Source: Leucobacter aridicollis
Lineage (GTDB): Bacteria; Actinomycetota; Actinomycetes; Actinomycetales; Microbacteriaceae
Direction: 5' to 3'
Length of the DNA: 64,000 nucleotides
Assembly: GCF_013409595.1 (NCBI RefSeq)
Contig: NZ_JACCBD010000001.1
Span: 186,001 to 250,000 of the forward strand
Every line of letters begins with the position of its first letter. Within the stretch, counting starts at the first letter, position 1. Positions 1 through 8,303 of the stretch are shown piece after piece. The notes beneath the pieces are model-generated. The model did no database searches. It was not told where the DNA came from and saw only the letters and a program-made list of their open reading frames with translations. A program made the position numbers and the translations under genes.

Positions 1-119
1 TCGCCCGCGAGCTCCACATCGGCGTGACGACGGTCAAGACGCACGTGGGATCGCTCTACACGAAGAGCGGCGCGACCTCACGCGTGCAACTCGCGGCGCT
101 TGGCGCGGCCGCTATCTGA
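1..119 (+). CDS. LuxR-family transcriptional regulator, C-terminal end only
   Basis: Only the last 38 codons lie in the window. The translated end reads like the recognition helix and following segment of a LuxR/FixJ helix-turn-helix: a TTVKTHV recognition helix followed by LYTKSGATSRVQLA. The frame stops with TGA at 117-119. The protein would bind DNA. Whether its missing N-terminus is a receiver domain, a LAL ATPase or something else cannot be seen. Its 3' end overlaps the convergent lipid-kinase gene by 8 bp. Confidence 0.85.
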   Translation, partial: ARELHIGVTTVKTHVGSLYTKSGATSRVQLAALGAAAI

Positions 120-1080
120 CGCGCAGGGCAGCGGGCAGCACCCGCGCTTCGAATGACACGACATCCTCGAAGTCGTCGCCGTCCACCTCAAACGCGTGCG
201 GGTGGGGGAGCTCGACCCTCACCGTGCGCGCCCGCAGATGCCCGGTCGAGGCGGAACTCTCGGCCCGGTCGCCGCCAGTGAGCAGCCGCTTCAGGCCGTT
301 CTCCCACACCATGTTGCGCATCGTGTCGAGCCAGGCGGCGATCCCATCCGCGCGCAGCACGAGCAGGTCGAGCTCGCCGTCGTCGGGCTCCGCGTCTGGG
401 AGGAGCGTGATTCCGCCCTGGAGCGTGCCGCAGTTCGCGACGAGCAGCGTGTGGGCCTCCTCGGGGTGTCGATCCGCGCCGTCGAGTGAGAGCGAGAACT
501 CGACAACCTCGGTCTCCGCCGTCGCGCGCCCGAGCGACTCCACGTAGGCGAGCCACCCGGCCTTCTCTTTGAGGTCGTCGTCGGTTTCGACGATCATCTG
601 CGCGTCGATGCCGAAGCCGACCATCACGACGAAGGCCTCGGCTTCGCTCGCGCCGTCCGCGCGCGTCAGCGTGACTTCGCCGAGATCGAGCGGCTGCGCC
701 TCCCCGGCGAGCACGCGCGCGAACGCAGACTCGGGGTCTCCGAGCGGAACGCCGAGGTTGCGCGCCAGCAGGTTCCCAGTGCCGAGCGGAATGATCCCGA
801 GGTCTGCGCGCGGGCTGCCCTCACCCGCCCGCGCGCCGAGGCCGCCGAGCGCCCCCGCGACCGCGCGAACCGTCCCGTCGCCGCCAGCAGCGACGACGAC
901 CGTGCATCCCGCTGCGAGCGCCTCCCGGGCCGCGGCGCCTCCCGGATCGGCTACCGTCGTTTCAAACCAGTGCAGATCGGGCTCGCGGCCGCTCGACGCG
1001 ACTGCGGCCGCGACCGCAGCGCTGAGCTCGCTCTCCGCGACCTTTGACGGATTCCAGACGATGCCGATGGTCTCGTGCAC
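112..1080 (-). CDS. Diacylglycerol kinase family lipid kinase (DAGK catalytic domain)
   Basis: This 322-residue protein has the DAGK/YegS/sphingosine-kinase signature: an N-terminal NPSK strand, the nucleotide-binding GGDGTVRAV motif and the PLGTGNLLARNLG motif. The family phosphorylates diacylglycerol or related lipids with ATP and typically acts at the inner face of the membrane. I chose the GTG at 1078-1080 because AAGGGGA lies about 5 nt upstream and the family-specific sequence starts right after it. Extending the frame upstream to 1332 adds only low-complexity arginine-rich sequence. The exact lipid substrate cannot be told from sequence. Actinobacterial homologues are mostly annotated as DAGK or as mycobacterial LtsA-like kinases. 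Confidence 0.88.
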   Translation of the reverse strand: MHETIGIVWNPSKVAESELSAAVAAAVASSGREPDLHWFETTVADPGGAAAREALAAGCTVVVAAGGDGTVRAVAGALGGLGARAGEGSPRADLGIIPLGTGNLLARNLGVPLGDPESAFARVLAGEAQPLDLGEVTLTRADGASEAEAFVVMVGFGIDAQMIVETDDDLKEKAGWLAYVESLGRATAETEVVEFSLSLDGADRHPEEAHTLLVANCGTLQGGITLLPDAEPDDGELDLLVLRADGIAAWLDTMRNMVWENGLKRLLTGGDRAESSASTGHLRARTVRVELPHPHAFEVDGDDFEDVVSFEARVLPAALRVR

Positions 1081-1172
1081 GGTGTTCCCCTTGCCGTGAC
1101 GCAGCCGGCACGGTCGCCGACTGCTCGTGCCACTATGCTTGCGCGACTGGCTGAAAGTTCGCCGGTTATGCG

Positions 1173-1745
1173 TCAGAGCTGCGCGAGCTGCGCCTTCCAG
1201 TAGGCGCGCCACTCTTCGATGCGCTCGCCAGAGCTCATCCCATCCTGACTGATCGCGAGGATCGTCCGCGCGGGATCCTTCGCGGTCGCCGACACCTCGA
1301 CCTTGCCGGCATCGGTGAGCGAGAACCGCCAAAACGAGCGCTTCTCCGTGCGCGAGCTGCGCGCCCCGGTCACCTCGTGTCCGAGGTGCTCCGCAGCATC
1401 GCCGAACCGCTCGACCCAGGCGGCGAGCGCGGCGTCACGCTCGAGCGGCAGGGTGCGGCTCGCGCTCACACGGAAGTCACCGGCGGACGACTGGCCGGGC
1501 ACCCGCAGGCCGGCGTGCTGCTCGAACGCGATTGCGACGCCCTGCGCCCACCACTCCTCGTTCTCGACGTTCGGCGGCATCGTCGCGAGCGCGAGCTTCG
1601 CGATCTCCGTGTGCCCGAGGGAGCGCGCCCCGTGGGCATCGAACACGCTGACCCAGTCCGCCCACTGCCTGCCTGTCGCCCGCTCGATTGCGGGAACCCG
1701 CTCGCCGCGGGTGTTGTTCCCGGTCCCGCCATTCGTCGTACTCAT
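1173..1745 (-). CDS. DUF4287/SRPBCC-like hypothetical protein
   Basis: The product is 190 aa. The N-terminal half has the pattern TGRQWADWVSVFDAHGA, then LGHTEIA, then WWAQGVAIAFEQHAGLR. That pattern resembles DUF4287, a small helical domain of unknown function. The C-terminal half (RTEKRSFWRFSLTDAGKVEV onward) could be an SRPBCC-like fold. No catalytic motif is visible. The ATG at 1743-1745 has no Shine-Dalgarno sequence, but TACACT lies exactly 6 nt upstream, so the mRNA is probably leaderless. The gene is divergent from dgt. The family assignment is from memory of the pattern and is tentative. Confidence 0.75.
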   Translation of the reverse strand: MSTTNGGTGNNTRGERVPAIERATGRQWADWVSVFDAHGARSLGHTEIAKLALATMPPNVENEEWWAQGVAIAFEQHAGLRVPGQSSAGDFRVSASRTLPLERDAALAAWVERFGDAAEHLGHEVTGARSSRTEKRSFWRFSLTDAGKVEVSATAKDPARTILAISQDGMSSGERIEEWRAYWKAQLAQL

Positions 1746-1751
1746 AGTGTC

Positions 1752-1757
1752 AGTGTA
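1752..1757 (-). promoter_or_regulatory. -10 box of a leaderless promoter
   Basis: TACACT on the minus strand ends 6 nt before the ATG of the DUF4287-like gene, so transcription would start at the ATG. No clear -35 is visible. Confidence 0.45.
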
Positions 1758-1845
1758 GGCCCGTGGCGGCTCGGCGGGCGCGAGCTGCGACCACCCAGCG
1801 CCAATACGGTCGCGGGAGCCCGCGAATGGTTGAATGAGGGGCATG

Positions 1846-3456
1846 ATGGATACGACAGCCGGGCCCGCGAATCGAGCAACGAGGCGATATGCGGAGCAGG
1901 AGTCGTCGCAGCATGCGGCTCGGGGTAGCGAGGGAGTCGAACCTGGCGAGGTCGGCGACAGCACGGAGCTCGAGCAGTTCCGCATCGACCTCGAACGGAT
2001 TCGCTTCTCGTCGTATTTCGCGCGGCTGTCGGACGTGACGCAGGTTGTGCCGCAGTCCGGCGTGGGGCCCGTGATGCACAACCGGCTCACGCACTCCCTC
2101 AAGGTGAGCGCCGTCGCCCGCGTCGTCGCGGCGAACCTCGCCGGGGCCGCCGCACACCACAGCGCGTTCGAACGCGGTGAGGCGGCGACCGATGACGAGA
2201 CCGGCGCGATCGTGACGGCGCTCGGTGGGTGCGACACGATCGTCGCCCAGGCGGCCGCGCACGCGCACGACCTCGGGCATCCACCGTTCGGGCACCTCGG
2301 TGAGCGTGTGCTCGACAGGGTCGCGCGCGAGCGCCTCGGACTCGCCGAGGGGTTCGAAGGCAACGCCCAGACGTTCCGCATTCTTACCTCGCTCGACACG
2401 CTCGGGCGCGACTTCGCCGGCCTGAATCTCACGGCCGCGGTGCGCGCGTCAGTGCTGAAGTACCCCTGGACGCGGGCGCGGTGGGTCGGCGTGACCGCGA
2501 ACGAACTGCCCGTCACCGAGCGGCCACGCGGCGTCGGCAACGACCCGGTGAAGGGCGCCGAGAAGTTCTCGAGCTACGTGCTCGAGGTCGGCGAGCTTGA
2601 GCAGGCGCTGTCCGCCTTCCCGGCGATCGCCGAGGGCGTGCAGACCGTCGAGTGCGCGGTGATGGACGTCGCAGACGACATCGCGTACGCGGTGCACGAC
2701 CTCGACGACTTCACGCGGGCTGGCGTGCTGCAGCACGCCGCCGTCGCCGCAGAGCTCCAGACGTGGCTCGCTGAGGACGCCGTGCTCGCGGCCGAGCCGC
2801 TTGCGAAGGTCCAGGTGGAGTGGCGCAGGCCGGGCCGCTCGCTCGAGCTGAAGTGGCGAAGCATGAGCAGAAAGGATGGCTGGATCGCAAACCGGGACGC
2901 GTTCCGAGCCGCCGTGCAGCTCGTGTGCGACGAACTCGTCGACGGCCTGCTCCTGTCGCCCTACGACGGGGGCATCGCGAGCGAGCGCGCCGTCTCCGGG
3001 TTCACCCGCCGCTGGATCGAGCGACTCCGCTCCTCGATCGTCGTCGAGGCCAAGCCGCACATGCGCGGCGGGCACGTGCGACTCAACCAGCGCGCGTGGC
3101 ACGAGGTCGCCGTGCTGAAGTTCGTGCACGCGAGCTTCGTGCTCGAGTCGCCCGACCTCGCGCACTCCCAGCGCGGTCAGGCCCGCGTCGTCGAGGAACT
3201 CGTGCTCGGCTTCGACGCCTGGCTGTCGGACCCCGACGACGCCGGCCGCGCGCCGCGCAGACTGCTCGAGTGGGTCGACGAGGCCACTGAGAACCTCTTC
3301 GATCTCTCGAAGGAGCGGCCGGAGCTGCTGCAGGGGGACATCTCGGGCACGGGCATTCACCGCAGGGGCCGCGCGCGTGCGATCCTCGACTACGTCTCGT
3401 CCTTCACGGACCAGCAGGCGGTGGCCGCGTTCGACCTGCTCACCCGCGCCGGATAG
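1846..3456 (+). CDS. dgt: Deoxyguanosinetriphosphate triphosphohydrolase (dGTPase-like)
   Basis: This protein of about 536 aa hydrolyses dGTP (and often other dNTPs) to the nucleoside and triphosphate, helping to balance dNTP pools. It shows the HD-domain metal ligands in order: HNRLTHSLKV, HAHDLGHPPFGHLGE and DVADDIAYAVHD. Length is normal for the actinobacterial type. Three in-frame ATGs are possible (1834, 1843, 1846). I prefer 1846 because GAGGGG at 1836-1841 is then 4 nt upstream. The last 14 nt lie inside an 88-bp repeat found again at 5460-5547, although the coding sequence is intact. Confidence 0.92.
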   Translation: MDTTAGPANRATRRYAEQESSQHAARGSEGVEPGEVGDSTELEQFRIDLERIRFSSYFARLSDVTQVVPQSGVGPVMHNRLTHSLKVSAVARVVAANLAGAAAHHSAFERGEAATDDETGAIVTALGGCDTIVAQAAAHAHDLGHPPFGHLGERVLDRVARERLGLAEGFEGNAQTFRILTSLDTLGRDFAGLNLTAAVRASVLKYPWTRARWVGVTANELPVTERPRGVGNDPVKGAEKFSSYVLEVGELEQALSAFPAIAEGVQTVECAVMDVADDIAYAVHDLDDFTRAGVLQHAAVAAELQTWLAEDAVLAAEPLAKVQVEWRRPGRSLELKWRSMSRKDGWIANRDAFRAAVQLVCDELVDGLLLSPYDGGIASERAVSGFTRRWIERLRSSIVVEAKPHMRGGHVRLNQRAWHEVAVLKFVHASFVLESPDLAHSQRGQARVVEELVLGFDAWLSDPDDAGRAPRRLLEWVDEATENLFDLSKERPELLQGDISGTGIHRRGRARAILDYVSSFTDQQAVAAFDLLTRAG

Positions 3457-3530
3457 CTCGGGGCGCTGCTAGCCCGTCACCTCGAAGTCGGACCCTGGCT
3501 GCCACGGCACGGTCCAGCCGACACCGTCGA
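3443..3530. repeat. 88-bp direct repeat, copy A (left boundary of a 2-kb insert)
   Basis: This copy matches 5460-5547 with a single mismatch (G at 3451 against C at 5468). The 79 bp 3452-3530 are identical to 5469-5547. It covers the last codons of dgt, the dgt-NUDIX intergenic stretch and the last 20 codons of the NUDIX gene, including its stop codon. Here that NUDIX tail is detached from its gene. Confidence 0.97.
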
Positions 3531-3563
3531 TACGTGCCGCAACGCTGGCCTGACCTGTGCGGG

Positions 3564-3989
3564 TCATTCTCGTGTCGAGAGAAACGTGCCGACCGCGACC
3601 AAGACTCCGGCTAAGAACGATATGCCAATCGCAATGACCGGAACGATCTTGGAAGCAGATCCCTCCAGCTGCCCCACCAGCAGTGACACGGCAAAGACGT
3701 TGAGCGTGGCATTGACCCCGTTCACAATAGCCAGTCCGAGGCGTGCCTCGCGGCGGTTCCAGGCGCGAGCTGCAACCTGCCCGAGGATGATGACGAGCAG
3801 GGCGCATGCAGGCATGACGAGGAGCTCGGCTGGCGACGCGTACCGGGAAGGCCTCCCGTCCCACCACTGCATGACGACCCCCTCAGGGGCAAGCGGCATC
3901 AGCCACACCACTGTCCCCGCGGTGAGCAACGAGAGCACGCTCGGGAAGACAATAGTGGCCAACGTGGATCGGCGCGATCCGCGACGCAT
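3564..3989 (-). CDS. Small multi-pass membrane protein in the 2-kb insert
   Basis: The product is 141 aa with about four hydrophobic segments: near residues 10-30 (IVFPSVLSLLTAGTVVWLM), 52-72 (PACALLVIILGQV), 90-108 (NATLNVFAVSLLV) and 115-135 (IVPVIAIGISFLAGVLVAVG). It has a basic N-terminus. The tryptophan-rich loop after the first helix (VVMQWWDGRPSRYAS) recalls the DUF1648-type region of SdpI-like immunity membrane proteins, but this is weak. A GAGAG motif about 6 nt before the ATG could be the ribosome site. It lies downstream of the CPBP gene and TetR remnant on the same strand. I do not know its function. Confidence 0.65.
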   Translation of the reverse strand: MRRGSRRSTLATIVFPSVLSLLTAGTVVWLMPLAPEGVVMQWWDGRPSRYASPAELLVMPACALLVIILGQVAARAWNRREARLGLAIVNGVNATLNVFAVSLLVGQLEGSASKIVPVIAIGISFLAGVLVAVGTFLSTRE

Positions 3990-4052
3990 CAGGTGCTCTC
4001 GGCCGTTTCAGCTGGAACAGAACCTGGCTCGGCGACCGTGTTGAGTGAGAAT

Positions 4053-4325
4053 TCAATCATTGTCGCTGCAGTCTGTGACATCGACAGACACCCATACCTT
4101 ACGAACGAACGTGCCTGTGTGTTGATGGACAACCGCACGCGTCTCCCGAGCAGCGACGGCCGTGTCGACTGCTGGTAACCCGCCTCCGATCGAGCGCTGC
4201 GGCGGTCGTTTCAGACTGACTCCGGTAGCGATACGGGCACTTCCATAGCGGTGCTGCGAACAAAGGTGCGCCTCAGTCCACAGGATCTTCTTCCTCGTCA
4301 CGATCGCTCGATCCTGTCTAGCCAT
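4053..4325 (-). pseudogene. Remnant of a TetR-family (gamma-butyrolactone-receptor-like) regulator
   Basis: The frame starting at the ATG 4323-4325 opens with MARQDRAIVTRKKIL, which is close to the start of ScbR/ArpA-like TetR regulators. About 20 further residues (SQHRYGSARIAT) resemble the first helices of the DNA-binding domain. After that the sequence loses TetR character and the frame stops at 4053, about 90 codons in total, against roughly 200 for an intact protein. The helix-turn-helix core and ligand domain are missing. The ATG lies inside the last codons of the CPBP gene (ATGGCTAG, where TAG is the CPBP stop), so the two were probably translationally coupled. This also fills most of the 3990-4317 stretch, where I see no other gene. 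Confidence 0.55.
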
Positions 4326-5262
4326 ACGAATGTTCCTCAGTGGTTTTCGCAGTCGGCGCGAAGGGCGTGAACTTGCCGAGCACAACTAGGACGAGAAGGA
4401 GGATCGCTGGGACGATCCAACCGCTCCACCCAGTGATGTTGCCGTGTAGCGGGTCGAAACGGCCGTTCTCTGCAACGAACACGATAAACAATGAGCCGGC
4501 GGCGTTGAGGGTGCTGTGCGCGAGGGCAGCGGGCCAGACTGATCCTCCGCGAAGCCTGAGCCACCCGAAGAGCCCGCCCATGATCGTGCTGAACGCGACC
4601 ATGGCGAGGAGAGCAAGCCAGCCCGGAGTTCCTGGGTAATTGTGCCCTAGCAGGATTACGGGAGCATGCCAGAGTCCCCAGATGACACCGGATATGAGAA
4701 TCGCGGGCCACGGGCCGTACTTCAGAAGCTTTGGTAATAGCCAGCCACGCCACCCGATTTCCTCGCCGAGTGCGGGGAGCAGATTGATGAACAGCGCGGA
4801 GACGAGAACGTTCAAGAACTGCAACGCTACAAGCGCGCCGATAGGCATAGGCAGCTCGGTGCTTCCTGCTTGGGCAAGCTGCATCTCGGTGATCTGGCGG
4901 AAGCCCGAGAAATGGGTGAAGTCAGCCGGATACACTCCGAACAATGACCCAACCACCAGGGCGAGTAAACACAGCGCGATCGTGAGGAAGAGGGCAACTA
5001 TGAGGTAGCCGATGAGCCTCCCCGCTGGCTTGAGCGGGACGAGACCGAGCGCCTCCGCCTTTCGCTCAGGCTTTTCGATGACAAGCACCACAGTGAGTGC
5101 GGCGACCGTTGGAACGAACATCATCGTAGTTACGAGAAGGTTCGCGAGTGGCGAACGTAACCCCTCTCCGAGCCAGAGTGGAAGTGCTATCGCCCATGCC
5201 AACACGAATGAGATCACGGTAAAGATAGCCACCGAAACACCAGACCATCGACTGTAACTCAT
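4318..5262 (-). CDS. CPBP family intramembrane glutamic endopeptidase (CAAX protease-like)
   Basis: The product is 314 aa with about eight hydrophobic segments. The CPBP motif 1 is visible as GEEIGWRGWLLPKLL, motif 2 as a segment with ISGVIWGLWHAPVILLGH, and a further HSTLN histidine follows. These Glu/Glu/His residues form the active site in the Rce1-like family. In bacteria, members act in bacteriocin immunity, anti-sigma processing or unknown roles. I chose ATG 5262; the upstream in-frame GTG at 5274 would overlap the possible ribosome site. A promoter (-35 ATGACT, 17 bp, -10 TATGAT) lies upstream. The gene sits in the lower-GC insert, next to a regulator remnant. Confidence 0.88.
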   Translation of the reverse strand: MSYSRWSGVSVAIFTVISFVLAWAIALPLWLGEGLRSPLANLLVTTMMFVPTVAALTVVLVIEKPERKAEALGLVPLKPAGRLIGYLIVALFLTIALCLLALVVGSLFGVYPADFTHFSGFRQITEMQLAQAGSTELPMPIGALVALQFLNVLVSALFINLLPALGEEIGWRGWLLPKLLKYGPWPAILISGVIWGLWHAPVILLGHNYPGTPGWLALLAMVAFSTIMGGLFGWLRLRGGSVWPAALAHSTLNAAGSLFIVFVAENGRFDPLHGNITGWSGWIVPAILLLVLVVLGKFTPFAPTAKTTEEHSYG

Positions 5263-5297
5263 TCGGTTTACCACCGCCTCATTGCTGTGTTTCGAAT

Positions 5298-5326
5298 ATC
5301 ATACAGAACGCACTGCCCTTAGTCAT
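5298..5326 (-). promoter_or_regulatory. Promoter of the CPBP gene
   Basis: On the minus strand a -35-like ATGACT (5321-5326) and a near-consensus -10 TATGAT (5298-5303) are separated by exactly 17 bp. Transcription would start near 5291, about 30 nt before the ATG. Confidence 0.55.
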
Positions 5327-5459
5327 TCCAGCGGGCTGAGATGGGCGTCGGCATGCTTGATGGCTTGCGGAGGTGTCGAGGCAAGGCTGCGAAGCGGCTC
5401 AGCATGAGGGGACTGAGCTGCGATCGGAGGAAGCTCCTGCGTGGCAGTGTGAGTATTGG

Positions 5460-5547
5460 CCCGCGCCCGATAGCTCGGGGCGCTGCTAGCCCGTCACCTC
5501 GAAGTCGGACCCTGGCTGCCACGGCACGGTCCAGCCGACACCGTCGA
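5460..5547. repeat. 88-bp direct repeat, copy B (right boundary of the 2-kb insert)
   Basis: This is the partner of 3443-3530, with 79 bp identical at 5469-5547. In this copy the NUDIX 3' end is joined to its own gene, while the dgt tail is detached. The sequence from 5327 to 5459, left of it, holds no gene that I recognise. Confidence 0.97.
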
Positions 5548-6175
5548 AGACGCTCGACAGGAGCATCCCGGTGAAGCCCCACACGGTGTGGCCGCCGAAC
5601 CTGTCTTGCAGCTTGAACGCGGCGCCGCGATGCGTCGCGCCCGCGCGCCGGAGCACGGAGTGGCCGCGGGCCGCCGGGTCGAGCATCTCGGCGACGGGCA
5701 CACGGAAGACCTCGACGGACTCGGTGTGGTCGGCGGCGACGTTGCTGGGAAGCCGCCACCAGCCGATCACGGGCGTGACGAGGTTGCGGCTCACCGGCAC
5801 GTGGATCTCGGGCAGCGTGCCGAGGACCTCGACGCCCGCAGGGTCGAGTCCGGTCTCCTCCGCGGCCTCTCGCAGTGCCGTCTGCGTGATGTCCGCGTCC
5901 TCCGGCTCGACGCCGCCGCCCGGGAAGGCGATCTGGCCTGCGTGATGCCGCATCCGGGTCGCGCGGCGGGTGAGCAGCACGTCGAGCTCGGCCGGGACCG
6001 GCTCGCCCGACGCCGGGTCTGCGGGCACCCTGTCGAGCGCGCCGAAGAGGATCAGCACGGCGGACCGGCGGAGCTCGCCAGTGGTCTGCGGAAACGGCGG
6101 TTCAAAGTCGATCCCGAACCCGCGATCGACCGCGTCCTTGAGCTGCTGCCGCGCTTCCGCCTTCGTACGTGCCAT
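5486..6175 (-). CDS. NUDIX hydrolase, CoA pyrophosphatase type
   Basis: This 229-aa protein carries the NUDIX box, from FPGGGVEPEDAD to LREAAEETGLD, with the metal-binding REAAEE core. It is preceded by RMRHHAGQIAFPGG, the extended signature typical of the NudL/YeaB CoA-diphosphatase group. It would cleave CoA or CoA derivatives to 3',5'-ADP and 4'-phosphopantetheine. There is no Shine-Dalgarno sequence; TAAGCT lies 6 nt before the ATG, suggesting a leaderless message. Its last 20 codons are duplicated at 3469-3530. Substrate preference is inferred from the motif only. Confidence 0.88.
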   Translation of the reverse strand: MARTKAEARQQLKDAVDRGFGIDFEPPFPQTTGELRRSAVLILFGALDRVPADPASGEPVPAELDVLLTRRATRMRHHAGQIAFPGGGVEPEDADITQTALREAAEETGLDPAGVEVLGTLPEIHVPVSRNLVTPVIGWWRLPSNVAADHTESVEVFRVPVAEMLDPAARGHSVLRRAGATHRGAAFKLQDRFGGHTVWGFTGMLLSSVFDGVGWTVPWQPGSDFEVTG

Positions 6176-6181
6176 GACTTT

Positions 6182-6187
6182 AGCTTA
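6182..6187 (-). promoter_or_regulatory. -10 box of a leaderless promoter (NUDIX gene)
   Basis: TAAGCT on the minus strand lies 6 nt upstream of the ATG at 6173-6175. There is no purine-rich ribosome site. Confidence 0.4.
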
Positions 6188-6205
6188 GGCGCTCGCCTCC
6201 GCGAG

Positions 6206-6544
6206 CTAGCCGTCGATGAGGAGATCGGCGAAGCCGTCGGGCACGCGCTGCGAGCGCGCCCACGGCTCGCGGTCGCGACGGGCGACGCGCTTGACCTGCC
6301 GAGTCTCCTCGGCGCGGGCAGCGGTGAGCACCGCGATGACCGCCGCACGCTCCTCTTCGCTGACGCCGCGGGTGATGAACGTAATGTCGTCGCCGTGGAT
6401 GGCGTCGTCTTCCTCGCCGGCGTCCTCCCGCTTGGCGGCGTCGCGCGCGGCGGCGTCGGGCGGCAGGTCGCCCGCGAGCGCCGCGAGCTCCTCGTCGATG
6501 TCCGCCGCCGGGTCGACCGCGGTTTCGGTGTTCTGCTCGCTCAT
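6206..6544 (-). CDS. accE: Acyl-CoA carboxylase epsilon subunit
   Basis: The product is 112 aa. It has an acidic, alanine-rich N-terminus and a short C-terminal domain: [20 protein letters not shown], then an arginine-rich segment ending [18 protein letters not shown]. This is the typical epsilon layout of actinobacterial acyl-CoA carboxylases, where the protein bridges AccA-type and AccD-type subunits. It was chosen over longer frames because its ATG overlaps the stop of the beta subunit gene as ATGA (6541-6544), so the two are translationally coupled. Confidence 0.88.
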   Translation of the reverse strand: MSEQNTETAVDPAADIDEELAALAGDLPPDAAARDAAKREDAGEEDDAIHGDDITFITRGVSEEERAAVIAVLTAARAEETRQVKRVARRDREPWARSQRVPDGFADLLIDG

Positions 6545-8145
6545 AGCGGGATGTTGCCGTGCTTCTTCGCGGGCAGTTCGTCGCGCTTTCCGCGGAGGCC
6601 GCGGAGCGCCTTGATGACTGCGAGGCGGGTGCCGGCTGGCTCGAGCACATTGTCGATCTCGCCGCGCTCGGCCGCGAGGAACGGGCTCGTGACGTCTGCC
6701 GTGTACTTCGCCGTGAGTTCGGCACGCAGCGCCTCGACGTCTTGGCCTGCGGCCTCGGCAGCCGCGAGCTCCTTGCGGTAGAGGATGTTCACGGCGCCCG
6801 CGCCGCCCATGACGGCGATCTCGGCGGTGGGCCACGCGATGTTGAAGTCTGCGCCCATCTCCTTCGAGCCCATCACGATGTACGCGCCGCCGTAGGCCTT
6901 GCGCGTAATGATCGTGACGAGCGGCACCGTCGCCTCCGCGTACGCGAAGAGCAGCTTCGCGCCGCGACGGATGACGCCCTGGTACTCCTGCTCGGTGCCG
7001 GGCAGGTAGCCGGGAACGTCGACGAGCGTCAAGATCGGGATCGAGAACGCGTCGCAGAACCGCACGAAGCGTGCGGCCTTCTCGCTCGCGTCGATGTTCA
7101 GCGTGCCGGCCATCTGGTTCGGCTGGTTCGCGACGATGCCGACCGTGCGGCCTTCGACGCGGCCGAAGCCGATGAGGATGTTCGGGGCGAACAGCGGCTG
7201 CACCTCGAGGAAGTCGCCGCCATCGAGGATCGCCTCGATGACGACCTTCATGTCGTAGGGCTGATTCTGGCTGTCCGGGATGATCGTGTTCAGCCGGCGG
7301 TCTGCCTCGGTGATCTCGAACGCGGTGTCGCTGTCGTAGATCGGGGCCTCGGCCAGGTTGTTGTCGGGGAGGAAGCTGATGAGCGTGCGCGCGTAGTCGA
7401 GCGCGTCGAGCTCATCGCTTGCGAGGTAGTGCGATACGCCGCTCGTCTTGTTGTGGGTGAGCGCGCCGCCGAGCTCCTCGAAGCCGACCTCCTCGCCCGT
7501 CACGGTCTTGATCACGTCAGGGCCGGTGACGAACATGTTGCTCGTCTTGTCGACCATAATGACGAAGTCGGTGAGGGCGGGCGAGTAGACCGCGCCGCCG
7601 GCCGACGGGCCCATCACGATCGAGATCTGCGGGATCACGCCCGAAGAGAGCGTGTTGCGCTTGAAGATGCGGGCGTACTGCGAGAGCGAGAACACGCCCT
7701 CCTGGATGCGGGCGCCGCCCGAATCGAGCATGCCGATGATCGGTGCGCCGGTCTTCATCGCGAAGTCCATCGCCTTCACGATCTTCTCGCCCGCAGCCTC
7801 GCCGAGCGAACCACCGAACGTGGTGAAGTCCTGCGAGTAGACGACGACCTGGCGGCCGTGGATCGTGCCAGCGCCGGTCACGACGGCGTCGCCGAAGGGG
7901 CGATTCGCGTCCATGCCAAACGCCGTCGAGCGGTGCTTCACGTACTTGTCGAACTCGACGAAGGATCCGGGGTCGAGGAGCGACGCGATGCGCTCGCGCG
8001 CGGTCATCTTGCCGCGCGGATGCTGCTTGGCTGCTGCTGCTGCGTCGCGGTCACCGACGGCCTCTTGATACTTCCGGCGATGGTCCGCAATGCGGCCGGC
8101 CGTCGTTGCGAGGTACTCGGGAGCGGTGTCGTTCTCTGAGGTCAC
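6541..8145 (-). CDS. pccB: Acyl-CoA (propionyl-CoA) carboxylase beta subunit
   Basis: This 534-aa carboxyltransferase moves CO2 from carboxybiotin to an acyl-CoA, usually propionyl- or acetyl-CoA, to supply malonyl- or methylmalonyl-CoA for lipid synthesis. It shows the crotonase-like folds: [15 protein letters not shown] (acyl-CoA site), [30 protein letters not shown], and [19 protein letters not shown] near the C-terminus. Start is the GTG at 8143-8145, with TAGGCT 6 nt upstream and no Shine-Dalgarno, so it is probably leaderless. The biotin-carrying alpha subunit is not in the window. Biotin ligase lies divergently next door. Confidence 0.95.
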   Translation of the reverse strand: MTSENDTAPEYLATTAGRIADHRRKYQEAVGDRDAAAAAKQHPRGKMTARERIASLLDPGSFVEFDKYVKHRSTAFGMDANRPFGDAVVTGAGTIHGRQVVVYSQDFTTFGGSLGEAAGEKIVKAMDFAMKTGAPIIGMLDSGGARIQEGVFSLSQYARIFKRNTLSSGVIPQISIVMGPSAGGAVYSPALTDFVIMVDKTSNMFVTGPDVIKTVTGEEVGFEELGGALTHNKTSGVSHYLASDELDALDYARTLISFLPDNNLAEAPIYDSDTAFEITEADRRLNTIIPDSQNQPYDMKVVIEAILDGGDFLEVQPLFAPNILIGFGRVEGRTVGIVANQPNQMAGTLNIDASEKAARFVRFCDAFSIPILTLVDVPGYLPGTEQEYQGVIRRGAKLLFAYAEATVPLVTIITRKAYGGAYIVMGSKEMGADFNIAWPTAEIAVMGGAGAVNILYRKELAAAEAAGQDVEALRAELTAKYTADVTSPFLAAERGEIDNVLEPAGTRLAVIKALRGLRGKRDELPAKKHGNIPL

Positions 8146-8151
8146 CCGTTT

Positions 8152-8157
8152 AGCCTA
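8152..8157 (-). promoter_or_regulatory. -10 box of a leaderless promoter (pccB)
   Basis: TAGGCT on the minus strand lies 6 nt before the GTG start of the carboxylase gene. Confidence 0.45.
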
Positions 8158-8290
8158 GCGCGGGTATATGCCGCAAAGTTCAAGAACTCCTCCAACTGAA
8201 TTGCGGATCCTTGGTTGGAATCCTCAGTGAGTGCGGGGGTGGAGCGCGCGTCCGGGCCGTTCGGGTGCCCGGCCACCGGGCTCCGGGGAA

Positions 8291-8296
8291 TAGGCT
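8291..8296 (+). promoter_or_regulatory. -10 box of a leaderless promoter (birA)
   Basis: TAGGCT lies 7 nt before the ATG at 8304. The same hexamer drives pccB on the other strand, giving a symmetric divergent arrangement. Confidence 0.45.
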
Positions 8297-8303
8297 CGCA
8301 CGT

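Larger units (their letters stand above)
3531..5547. mobile_element. Inserted 2-kb segment bounded by direct repeats (small genomic island)
   Basis: The unit runs from the end of repeat copy A to the end of copy B. It separates dgt from the NUDIX gene, which would otherwise converge with 12 bp between their stop codons. It is visibly richer in A/T than both flanks. It carries a small membrane protein, a CPBP protease-like gene and a TetR remnant, all on the minus strand. No integrase, transposase or terminal inverted repeat was found. The near-perfect repeat identity suggests a recent event, either Campbell-type integration through shared sequence or a duplication. Confidence 0.7.

Noticed and set aside
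3469..3867. Minus-strand frame ending in the NUDIX tail GVGWTVPWQPGSDFEVTG
   Set aside because: The tail comes from the 88-bp repeat copy; the rest is the wrong frame of the membrane protein. It is evidence for the duplication, not a gene.
5319..5485. Possible gene fragment between the CPBP promoter and repeat copy B
   Set aside because: Only weak open frames with no start site or family resemblance; a short GCTCAG/CTGAGC repeat is present, but nothing supports a gene or an IS end.
6559..8139. 526-codon plus-strand open frame opposite the carboxylase gene
   Set aside because: Arg/Asp/Val-rich shadow; the minus strand holds a textbook carboxyltransferase.
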